NCBI GenBank assembly: GCA_035551475.1
Contig: DASZMX010000131.1
Location: 1-29,121, forward strand
Length of the DNA stretch: 29,121 bases
Reading direction: 5' to 3'
Origin: DASZMX01 sp035551475
Lineage (GTDB): Bacteria; Verrucomicrobiota; Verrucomicrobiia; Limisphaerales; Palsa-1400
The stretch's first letter is position 1, and each line of letters opens with the position of its first letter. This document shows, piece after piece, positions 1-7,094 of the stretch. A program made the position numbers and the translations under genes. The notes under the pieces were generated by a model. It was not told the origin of the DNA. It ran no database searches and saw only the letters and a list, made by a program, of their open reading frames with translations.

Positions 1-945
1 CATTCCATCGGGCAGAATCCGTATCAATCCCTCACCGAATTGGAAATGGCCGAAGGCAAGCGCCACGGCACGGGCCTCGTGGAATCGGCCAAACGCCTGG
101 CGCTGCCGTTGCATCCCAAAGCCCGCGTGGTGGGGCTTCCGATCATCAGCGGCCATGTCGGCGCCGATGCGGCGGCCTGCCTGCTGGCCATTGACATCGC
201 GCACGAAGATCGCTTGGTTGCGTTGATGGACATCGGCACGAACACCGAGCTGATTCTGGGGAATAAACACAAGATTCTCGCCGCCTCCTGTCCCGCCGGC
301 CCCGCATTTGAAGGCGGCAAAATTTCCTGCGGCATGCCCGGTTTGGACGGCGCGGTGGAAAAGGTAAAGATGCGTTCCGACGGGACCTTCGAGGTCGAGG
401 TGATTGGCGGTGGGCCGGCCCAGGGCATCTGCGGCTCAGGCCTGGTGGATTTGCTCGCCGAACTGCGCCGGCACGGGCGCATGAATGCGCTCGGACGCTT
501 TGAAGAGGACGAAAAGCCCATCGTCATCGCCGGCGCCGGCGAGGATGAAGTTTACTTGACAGAGGGCGATGTCAATGAGCTGGCGCAGGCCAAAGGCGCG
601 AATGTGGCGGGCTTGAAAGTGGTTTTTGATCGATATGGCGCGCCGTTCGGCGAGGTGGATATTTTTTATCTGGCGGGGGGCTTCGGCCAGAACCTTGACG
701 CTTCGTCCTCGCGCCGCATCGGGCTCATTCCCGATATTCCCGACGCCAACCTGCGGCAGGTGGGCAACGCGTCCATCGAGGGCGCGACCATCGCGCTGCT
801 CTCGCGCCGGAAGCGCCGCGAATTGGATGAGTTGGTGGGACGCATCCAGCATTGCCGGCTCGAGACGCATCCGGATTTTTTTAACTTTTTTGTGGAAGGC
901 TGCCAGTTCGATCCGGTGGCGGCCGCGCCCGCGTTAACCACATGA
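1..945 (+). CDS. ASKHA-domain corrinoid activation protein (RACo/RamA-like, DUF4445), C-terminal part
   Basis: The frame is open from the first base, so the gene starts outside the window; 314 codons are visible. The part seen is the ASKHA (actin/Hsp70-like) ATPase portion. A phosphate-loop motif MDIGTNTEL lies at bases 226-252, followed by an AGPAFEGGKISCG segment, GICGSGLVDLL, and the late LAGGFGQNLD motif typical of DUF4445 proteins. In characterised relatives (RACo, RamA) an N-terminal 2Fe-2S ferredoxin domain and this domain together drive ATP-dependent reduction of inactive Co(II) corrinoid proteins to Co(I). Any ferredoxin domain here would be upstream and is not visible. The stop TGA (943-945) overlaps the next ATG (942) as ATGA, suggesting translational coupling to a second corrinoid-reactivation-like gene. 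The family call is firm; the corrinoid partner is unknown. Confidence 0.85.
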   Translation, partial: HSIGQNPYQSLTELEMAEGKRHGTGLVESAKRLALPLHPKARVVGLPIISGHVGADAAACLLAIDIAHEDRLVALMDIGTNTELILGNKHKILAASCPAGPAFEGGKISCGMPGLDGAVEKVKMRSDGTFEVEVIGGGPAQGICGSGLVDLLAELRRHGRMNALGRFEEDEKPIVIAGAGEDEVYLTEGDVNELAQAKGANVAGLKVVFDRYGAPFGEVDIFYLAGGFGQNLDASSSRRIGLIPDIPDANLRQVGNASIEGATIALLSRRKRRELDELVGRIQHCRLETHPDFFNFFVEGCQFDPVAAAPALTT

Positions 946-2210
946 CGGCCTCCGTGCATAATTTGGAATGGCTCGAGTTGGCGCCGCACGCGGAGCCCGC
1001 CGAAGCGGAGTACAAGCGGCTGCTGGGGTTTCCCGCCGCCTACCCGTTGGAGGGCCGCGCGCGCGAACTGGCGGAGTGGGCGCGCGCCTGGTACGCACAG
1101 CACGGGCGTCCCTGGATTTTTGCCCATGGCGCCAAATCGCTGGAGTTCATCGATGACGTTCTCTGCGTGGAGCATGTTCCGTTTGCGTCGCGGCGGCTGC
1201 GCGAGCAGTTGACCGAAGCCCAGGCGCAGCATGCCGTCCTGGTGGGCGTGAGCGCCGGCCCGGAGTGCGAGGCGCACGCGCGCCGGCTTTGGCAGGAAGA
1301 AAAACCGGACGAATATTTCTTCCTGGAAATCTATGGATCGGCGGTGGTCGAGCATTTGGTCACCCTGGCCGGCGCCCGGCTGTGCGCGTGGGCGGACGCC
1401 CGTGGCCTGGCGGCGTTGCCCCATTATAGCCCCGGATATTCCGGCTGGGAAATATCCGACCAGGTCAAGTTGCTTTCGCTGTTGCGGCGCGCGCCGCAGT
1501 TTCCAGCGAGGCTTGAGGCCATGGAAACCGGGATGTTGCGGCCCAAGAAATCACTGCTCGCGTTATTCGGTTTGACAGACAGGCTCGATTTGGCCCGCAG
1601 CCTGGCGGGGCTCATTCCGTGCGAGAATTGCTCCTTCACGCCCTGCCAGTTCCGCCGCGCTCCCTTTCAGCGGTCCGTGCCGCAATTGGAAGATGTGGGG
1701 CGGTTGCAGCCGCTCGTGGACGCCGCCCTCAACGGCGCCGGCCTCGCGCGGCAGGCAAAGTACTCGGTGAATCCCAAGGCCCTGCGCAAATGGGCCGAGC
1801 AACGCCTGGAGCTTAAATTTGCCCCGGACGGCTCCGTGGAGGCGCTTTTTCGCTACGAAGGAACCACCTGCTCTAACATGGGCCGGCCGCTCCAATACGA
1901 TTACCGCATCAAGCTGGGCTCGCCGCGTCATGGCTACCCGATTCTCCACGCGGATTGCGCCGCCGCCCCCGGCGATACGGGCCATTCGTTCCAGTGCGAA
2001 TTTATCAATCATCCGGGCGCCCTCGCGACGAGCGTCGCCGCCGAAAAGCCGTTGCTGAATCAGCCGCTGAACGACGTGTTGAGCTGGCCCCGCGCCTACA
2101 GCCCCGCCGGCTGCTATTGCGAATCCTCCAGCCGCGCGCACAAATGGGGACTGGTGTATGAGGTCATCCATTTCGCTCTTGTGGAGCGCGAATCCAAACT
2201 TTCCAAATGA
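942..2210 (+). CDS. Methionine synthase activation domain-like protein with cysteine-rich C-terminal half
   Basis: This is a 422-residue soluble protein with no signal peptide. Residues about 90-240 resemble the B12-dependent methionine synthase activation (AdoMet-binding) fold: a YGSAVVEHLV helix near 131, HYSPGYSGWEIS at 161-172 in the place of the MetH R-x3-G-Y-x-A-C-P loop, and MLRPKKSLLALFGLT at 198-212. A C-x2-C-x4-C cluster follows (C227, C230, C235). The C-terminal half holds further cysteines (C310, C339, C352, C391, C393) in conserved-looking contexts such as GTTCSNMG and AGCYCES; I do not recognise this part as a named domain. The gene overlaps both neighbours by ATGA. Together with the upstream RACo-like gene, a role in reactivating a corrinoid methyltransferase is likely; metal or Fe-S binding by the cysteines is inferred. 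Confidence 0.65.
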   Translation: MTASVHNLEWLELAPHAEPAEAEYKRLLGFPAAYPLEGRARELAEWARAWYAQHGRPWIFAHGAKSLEFIDDVLCVEHVPFASRRLREQLTEAQAQHAVLVGVSAGPECEAHARRLWQEEKPDEYFFLEIYGSAVVEHLVTLAGARLCAWADARGLAALPHYSPGYSGWEISDQVKLLSLLRRAPQFPARLEAMETGMLRPKKSLLALFGLTDRLDLARSLAGLIPCENCSFTPCQFRRAPFQRSVPQLEDVGRLQPLVDAALNGAGLARQAKYSVNPKALRKWAEQRLELKFAPDGSVEALFRYEGTTCSNMGRPLQYDYRIKLGSPRHGYPILHADCAAAPGDTGHSFQCEFINHPGALATSVAAEKPLLNQPLNDVLSWPRAYSPAGCYCESSSRAHKWGLVYEVIHFALVERESKLSK

Positions 2211-2545
2211 ATCAAAACTCTGTTAAAGTCTGCGATATTAATCTGCTCGCCAAAGAAAAGCTTCCGCCCGCCACGCCGGATAAATCCGGGGTGGGCGTCC
2301 ATTATATCGATGCTTTCATCAAGCCGCTGAACACAAAATTGCCCGATGGCACGCGCGTCTCCTGCAAGCGCAAGGGCTTGAAGATCACCCTCGCGGTGGG
2401 AGCCAAAAAAGGCGAAGGCCTGATGCGCCGCCTCACCGTCAGCCGCGACCCGGTCGTGATGCTGCCGGCGGCGTTGCAGGAAGCGGCGCAGGCGGCGGGC
2501 GTGGAATTGGTGTTGACGGACACCGAGATTCACGTCACTCCCTAG
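2207..2545 (+). CDS. Small conserved-looking protein of unknown function
   Basis: This protein has 112 residues and is not recognised. ATG at 2207 overlaps the preceding stop as ATGA, and only 13 bases separate it from the glucuronidase gene. It therefore sits as a coupled link between the corrinoid-reactivation pair and the GH67 gene. It has no signal peptide, no clear membrane segment and a single cysteine pair (C9 and C53). The middle is basic (about residues 52-76), and the C-terminal half alternates hydrophobic strands and an alanine-rich helix. Composition and third-position GC match the neighbours, so I regard it as a real gene. An accessory role to the upstream pair is inferred from overlap alone. 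Confidence 0.6.
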   Translation: MNQNSVKVCDINLLAKEKLPPATPDKSGVGVHYIDAFIKPLNTKLPDGTRVSCKRKGLKITLAVGAKKGEGLMRRLTVSRDPVVMLPAALQEAAQAAGVELVLTDTEIHVTP

Positions 2546-2558
2546 GCCCGCCGGGACC

Positions 2559-5066
2559 ATGCCCACCCGCTTTCAAACCTTTCTCCTCGCATTTTTGCTG
2601 TTGCTGGGGAGGGCGCGGGCGGAAACGGGCTACAGTGCGTGGCTCGAATACGGCCCCAGCGCGGGCCGCTACGAGGCGCTGCCGGACATTGTCGTGGCGC
2701 TCGGAGATTCGCCCGTCATGCAATCAGCGCGGCAGGAATTGCAGCGCGGCCTGAAATCCATGCTCGGCAAAAACGTGCGCGAGACCGCGCATCTTCCCGA
2801 GGAAAACGCCATTGTCATCGGGACGTTTGCGGAGGTGGTCAAACTTTCCATCATGTTCGGCGTGCCCGCCGATTTTTCCGATGACGGTTATGTGCTCAAG
2901 GATGTTGTGATCGGCCCGCGCCATTACCTCTTGGCCGCGGGGCGGAACGAGCGGGGCGTGTTGAACGGCGTCTTCGCGTTGCTGCGCAAAATCGCCTTGG
3001 GCGAGTTGCTGGACGATCTCAACGTCGCCGAAATCCCCGCCAACGCCCTCCGAATTGTCAATCATTGGGACAATCTGAACGGCACGATTGAGCGCGGCTA
3101 CGGCGGCCGCTCGATTTTTTGGGAGAATGACCACGTCACCACCAACCTCGCCCGGGTAGGGGATTACGGCCGCCTGTTGGCGTCCATCGGTGTGAACGGC
3201 TGCTCCCTCAACAATGTCAACGCCGACAGCCGCCTGCTCACACCGGCTTATCTCCCGGAAGTGGCGGCCTTGGCCGGCGCGCTGCGCCCGTGGGGCGTGC
3301 AGGTGTATTTGTCCGTCGATTTTGCGAGTCCGCAAAAGATCGGGGGGCTCGACACGTTTGATCCGCTGGATCCGCGGGTGGCCGCGTTTTGGAGCGGCTC
3401 CATCGATCGTCTTTACGCGCAAATTCCCGATTTTGGCGGAATTGTTTTGAAAGCCGATTCCGAAGGGCGGGTCGGGCCTTCCGCGTATCATCGCACGCAC
3501 GCCGACGCGGCCAATGTCATTGCCCGCGCGCTGCGCCCGCATGGCGGCGTTCTGTTTTATCGCGGCTTTGTTTACGATCACCACATGGACTGGCGCAATT
3601 TGAAGAATGACCGCGCCCGCGCCGCCTATGACAATTTTCACGCGCTCGACGGCGCCTTCGATGACAATGTCCTGGTGCAAATCAAACATGGCCCGATTGA
3701 TTTTCAGGCGCGCGAGCCGGTATCGCCGTTATTTGCGGGCCTGGAGAAAACCCGGCGCGCGATCGAATTGCAAATCACCCAGGAATACACCGGCCAGCAG
3801 CGTCACCTGTGCTTTCTCGTGCCGATGTGGAAAGAGGTTCTCGATTTCGACCTGCGTTTTCATGGCGAAAACACGCCGGTCAAGGCCTTGGTCGCGGGGA
3901 AAGCTGAGCATCAGCCGCCGGGCGCATTTGTCGGCGTGAGCAATGTGGGGCGCGACACTAATTGGCTCGGCAGCATTCTTGCCATGGCCAATCTTTATGG
4001 TTTTGGCCGTCTGGCGTGGAATCCTGATTTAAGCGCTGACCAAATCGCGCGGGAATGGACGCAAATGACGTTTGGCGCGAACTCCCAAGTTGTCCAAACG
4101 ATTTCTGACATGGAGCTGCATTCCTGGCGGACATATGAGAATTACACCGGCCCGCTGGGGGCGCAGACCTTGACCGATATTTTGGGGAGCCATTATGGGC
4201 CGGGCATTGAGGCTTCGGAGAAAAACGGCTGGGGCCAATGGCATCGCGCGGATGAACAGGGCATTGGCATGGATCGCACCGTGGCGACAGGGACGGGATT
4301 TATTGGACAATATCCGCCCGAAGTGGCGCGTCTCTATGAGTCGGAAGCGACATGCCCGGATGAGTTGCTTTTGTTCTTTCATCATGTGCCCTACACGCAT
4401 GTTTTGCATTCCGGGAAAACGGTCATCCAGAGCATTTACGACTCGCATTATGAAGGGGCCGGGGCGGCGGCCGCATTTGTCAAGCAATGGGAATCACTGC
4501 ATGGCTTGGTCGATGAAAGTCGTTATGCGGAGGTGCGAAAGGCCTTGGAATACCAGAGCGGGCACGCCATGGTGTGGCGGGATGCAATTTGCCAATATTT
4601 CGCGCGCCTCTCCGGCATTCCCGACGCGCAGGGGAGAGTGGGGCATCATCCCAACCGCGTGGAAGCAGAATCAATGGAATTAAACGGCTATCGCGTCGTG
4701 CCGGTAACGCCGTGGGAGGACGCGTCGGGCGGCGAGGCGATAGCGCTGACGAACCGAACCGGGATGGCTGGCTTTCGGTATAACGGTCCGAGCGGCCACT
4801 TCGATTTGGCGGTGCAGTATTTCGACCAAAATAACGGGGCGGCGCACTATCGCGTGACCGTGAACGGCGCCACCGTCGATGAATGGACCGCCGACCGCTG
4901 GCTGCCCAGTGCGCTGCTCGATGGCAACACGTCCTGTCGCCGCACGGTGCGCGGAATCAAGTTGCAGCACGGAGACAGGATTGACATCGAGGGGAGCGCT
5001 GACGGGGGGGAGAAAGCCGGCGTGGATTACGTCGAGGTTAATTCGCCTGCCGAACTAAATCCTTAA
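2559..5066 (+). CDS. aguA: Secreted GH67 alpha-glucuronidase with C-terminal accessory module
   Basis: GH67 enzymes release D-glucuronate or 4-O-methyl-D-glucuronate from the end of xylan-derived oligosaccharides. Family hallmarks are clear: NHWDNLNGTIERGYGGRSIF near 168-187, NNVNAD near 218-223, and VLKADSEGRVGPSAY with the predicted acid E302. GPIDFQAREPVSP holds D381 and QEYTGQ holds E409. The 28-residue spacing of D381 and E409 equals that of the two catalytic carboxylates D365/E393 in Cellvibrio GlcA67A. Residues 1-21 form a signal peptide with an ARA cleavage site, so the enzyme is exported. The conserved core ends near 690. Residues about 700-835 form an added beta-rich module (VEAESM, FDLAVQYFDQ) like a carbohydrate-binding domain. 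An ATG start 13 bases after the previous gene suggests one transcript. Confidence 0.93.
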   Translation: MPTRFQTFLLAFLLLLGRARAETGYSAWLEYGPSAGRYEALPDIVVALGDSPVMQSARQELQRGLKSMLGKNVRETAHLPEENAIVIGTFAEVVKLSIMFGVPADFSDDGYVLKDVVIGPRHYLLAAGRNERGVLNGVFALLRKIALGELLDDLNVAEIPANALRIVNHWDNLNGTIERGYGGRSIFWENDHVTTNLARVGDYGRLLASIGVNGCSLNNVNADSRLLTPAYLPEVAALAGALRPWGVQVYLSVDFASPQKIGGLDTFDPLDPRVAAFWSGSIDRLYAQIPDFGGIVLKADSEGRVGPSAYHRTHADAANVIARALRPHGGVLFYRGFVYDHHMDWRNLKNDRARAAYDNFHALDGAFDDNVLVQIKHGPIDFQAREPVSPLFAGLEKTRRAIELQITQEYTGQQRHLCFLVPMWKEVLDFDLRFHGENTPVKALVAGKAEHQPPGAFVGVSNVGRDTNWLGSILAMANLYGFGRLAWNPDLSADQIAREWTQMTFGANSQVVQTISDMELHSWRTYENYTGPLGAQTLTDILGSHYGPGIEASEKNGWGQWHRADEQGIGMDRTVATGTGFIGQYPPEVARLYESEATCPDELLLFFHHVPYTHVLHSGKTVIQSIYDSHYEGAGAAAAFVKQWESLHGLVDESRYAEVRKALEYQSGHAMVWRDAICQYFARLSGIPDAQGRVGHHPNRVEAESMELNGYRVVPVTPWEDASGGEAIALTNRTGMAGFRYNGPSGHFDLAVQYFDQNNGAAHYRVTVNGATVDEWTADRWLPSALLDGNTSCRRTVRGIKLQHGDRIDIEGSADGGEKAGVDYVEVNSPAELNP

Positions 5067-5073
5067 AAAGGTG

Positions 5074-5100
5074 TTGACGCCTTGGGCGGATTTATATAGT
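5074..5100 (+). promoter_or_regulatory. Possible sigma-70 promoter upstream of the ROK regulator
   Basis: TTGACG (5074-5079) and TATAGT (5095-5100) lie in the short gap after the glucuronidase gene. The spacing is 15 bases, shorter than the optimal 17, so this is a weak prediction. It would let the regulator be transcribed separately from the GH67 operon. Confidence 0.33.
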
Positions 5101-5129
5101 TTCGGACAACAACAAACCCCGATAGATTT

Positions 5130-6326
5130 GTGCGGAAGATTGATCTCAACAATTTTCAAGTCGCGACGAGCGGCACCGCACGAGACATTAACCGCCGCAT
5201 TGTCCTCAATCTCATTCGCAAACACCAGCCCGTTTCGCGCGCCGATCTTTCCCGTCAATCCGGCCTGCAGCGCAGCACGGTTTCGGCCATCACCGAAGAA
5301 TTGATTTTACAGCGGTGGGTGAGCGAGGGCGGCGTGGGCCATCTGCCGCGGGGACGCAAGCCGAAATTCCTGCATCTCAACGATCATCGCGTCGGCATCA
5401 TTGGCATCAACGTGCGCCCTGTGCAAACCGTCCTGGCGGTGGCAGGCCTGGACACGAATTTCCTCAGCCGGGAGTCGATGGCGACGGGCCCTGATCCCGA
5501 CGCTTTTACCCTGGCCCTGATCCGGCGCATTGAGGCGCTGCGTGAGGCGCATCCGGAAGTGGAATACGAGGCCATCGGCGTGGCTTTGCCGGGCCGTGTT
5601 GATTTGGCCACGCACCGGTTGGTGTTCGCGCCCAACCTGGGCTGGAAACCCTTTGATCTAAAAGGCCCGCTCGAAAAGGCGACCGGCCTGCCCGTGGAAT
5701 TGGAAAACGCGGCCAATGCCTGCGCGCTGGCGGAGTTGTGGAGCAGCCGGCATGGCGAGAGCGTGCGGAACCTCGTGGCGCTGACGATCGCCGAGGGCAT
5801 CGGCGTGGGGATGATTCTCAACGGCCAATTGGTCACGGGCTCGACCGGTCTGGCGGGCGAGTTTGGGCATGTCACCGTGGAGGAAAACGGCCCGCTGTGC
5901 GCGTGCGGCAATCGCGGTTGCTGGGAAAAATGCGCGTCCAGCTCGGCCGCTGTCAAGTATTACACAGAATCCCATAACGGCTTGAGCAAAGGCGCGCCGG
6001 CGGGATTGACGTTCGATAATTTGTTGAAACTGGTGGAGCAGGGGGATCGCAAGGCGGGAGAGGCGTTGGATCGCATGGCCAAATACGTCGGGATCGGCCT
6101 GGCGATGCTGGTGCGGGGATTGGCGCCGGACGTGGTGGTGGTGGTGGGGGAAGTGACGCGCGCGTGGGGCCGGGTGGGCCCGATCGTGAACGCGGCGCTG
6201 GATGAGCGGGTGGGAACAAAAAGGTCGGTGCGAATCGTGCCCACCGACCCCGACACCGAGCCGCGCTTGCGCGGGACCATTGCCCTGGCCTTGCAGAAAC
6301 ATTTTGGAGCGCCGGTCGTAGCGTGA
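5130..6326 (+). CDS. ROK-family transcriptional regulator (NagC/XylR-like)
   Basis: This 398-residue protein has an N-terminal winged helix-turn-helix (about 18-75, with SRADLSRQSGLQRSTVSAIT as the recognition unit) and a C-terminal ROK fold. The ROK sugar and zinc signature is intact: GEFGH (E244, H247) followed by C257-x-C259-x4-C264. Kinase features are lost. The DxGGT phosphate loop is replaced by GINVRP near 93, and the usual END motif is ENAANA at 192-197, with alanine at the catalytic aspartate. It should therefore bind a sugar and act as a repressor without phosphorylating it. The start is GTG at 5130; there is no in-frame ATG before the HTH. Its position between a glucuronidase and an acetylesterase suggests control of xylan or xylo-oligosaccharide genes; the effector is unknown. 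Confidence 0.9.
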   Translation: MRKIDLNNFQVATSGTARDINRRIVLNLIRKHQPVSRADLSRQSGLQRSTVSAITEELILQRWVSEGGVGHLPRGRKPKFLHLNDHRVGIIGINVRPVQTVLAVAGLDTNFLSRESMATGPDPDAFTLALIRRIEALREAHPEVEYEAIGVALPGRVDLATHRLVFAPNLGWKPFDLKGPLEKATGLPVELENAANACALAELWSSRHGESVRNLVALTIAEGIGVGMILNGQLVTGSTGLAGEFGHVTVEENGPLCACGNRGCWEKCASSSAAVKYYTESHNGLSKGAPAGLTFDNLLKLVEQGDRKAGEALDRMAKYVGIGLAMLVRGLAPDVVVVVGEVTRAWGRVGPIVNAALDERVGTKRSVRIVPTDPDTEPRLRGTIALALQKHFGAPVVA

Positions 6327-6383
6327 ATCGACGACCTGAAATGATTTTTTGAGCATTTAGTTGCGAACACAAACAAAAGAACA

Positions 6384-6878
6384 ATGCAAACCCCAACATC
6401 AGTCATGAAGTCCGAGGCGTGCGCGCCCTTTGCTTTGCCCTCCCCAGGAGCGCCGATGTATTCTTTCCGCGGCGACCTGCCGGCGCGGCCGCCGGTGGTG
6501 GTGAAACGGGAATCACTCCTGGCATCCTCGCTGCCCGACAACGACCAGAAGATCGACCAGAGCATCGCTTATATGTCGAGCCACCTCAATGAACCCTTGA
6601 ACGTGGCCAAACTTGCCTCGGTGGCGAACATTTCGTCCTCGCATTTTTTCGTGGTGTTCAAGCGGCGGACCGGCAAGGCGCCGATCGATTTTTTCATTCA
6701 CCTGCGGATGGAGCAAGCGCGGCGGTTGCTGGAGGACACCTCGATGAGTGTCAAAGATATAGCATCCACGCTGGGGTATGAAGACCCCTTTTATTTTTCG
6801 CGCCTGTTCAAATCGGTGAGCCAGGCGGCCCCGACGGATTATCGCGCGAAAAAACAGATGACCTTGGCGGCCGCATGA
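6384..6878 (+). CDS. Short AraC-type DNA-binding protein
   Basis: This 164-residue protein consists mostly of an AraC/XylS double helix-turn-helix domain (about residues 53-153). The first HTH is around LNVAKLASVANISSSHFFVVF. The conserved second HTH has MSVKDIASTLGYEDPFYFSRLFK, ending with the usual tyrosine-arginine (DYR). The first 50 residues are proline-rich and too short for a cupin or other sensory domain, so ligand sensing must be absent or supplied by a partner. ATG at 6384 is preceded by AAAGAA; later in-frame ATGs exist at 6405 and 6456. It follows the ROK gene after 57 bases and precedes the LamG protein gene, so the three may be co-regulated. Confidence 0.85.
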   Translation: MQTPTSVMKSEACAPFALPSPGAPMYSFRGDLPARPPVVVKRESLLASSLPDNDQKIDQSIAYMSSHLNEPLNVAKLASVANISSSHFFVVFKRRTGKAPIDFFIHLRMEQARRLLEDTSMSVKDIASTLGYEDPFYFSRLFKSVSQAAPTDYRAKKQMTLAAA

Positions 6879-7094
6879 GCGCAACGAGTTCAAATCATAG
6901 TTTAGTCCATTCCCCGAGCGAGCAATGTCGGATAAAAAAGGGGCTTATTAATCCAGACCTACAGGCGCCGAAGCGTCGCCAGAATTTGTTGCCGTCGCAA
7001 CCAATCTGCCGCCGTTCCAGTCTGCCAAGGCGGAAAACGGCGAACTGCCACAAACTCCATCAACGGTAAAAAACCTCCTCATCGAAAGAAACAC
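6879..7094 (+). other. Gap between the AraC-type gene and the LamG gene, with a startless open frame
   Basis: This 216-base gap shows no convincing promoter or terminator. A frame without stops runs from 6952 to a TGA at 7096-7098 that overlaps the LamG ATG (ATGA). Its 48 codons have coding-like composition but no ATG, GTG or TTG. It may be a decayed gene end or chance; an imperfect CGCCGTT/AACGGCG stem could form within it. Confidence 0.3.

Noticed and set aside
6875..7069. 64-codon frame starting with ATGA at the AraC-type stop
   Set aside because: The product is basic and low in natural protein pattern, and it competes with another frame over the same bases.
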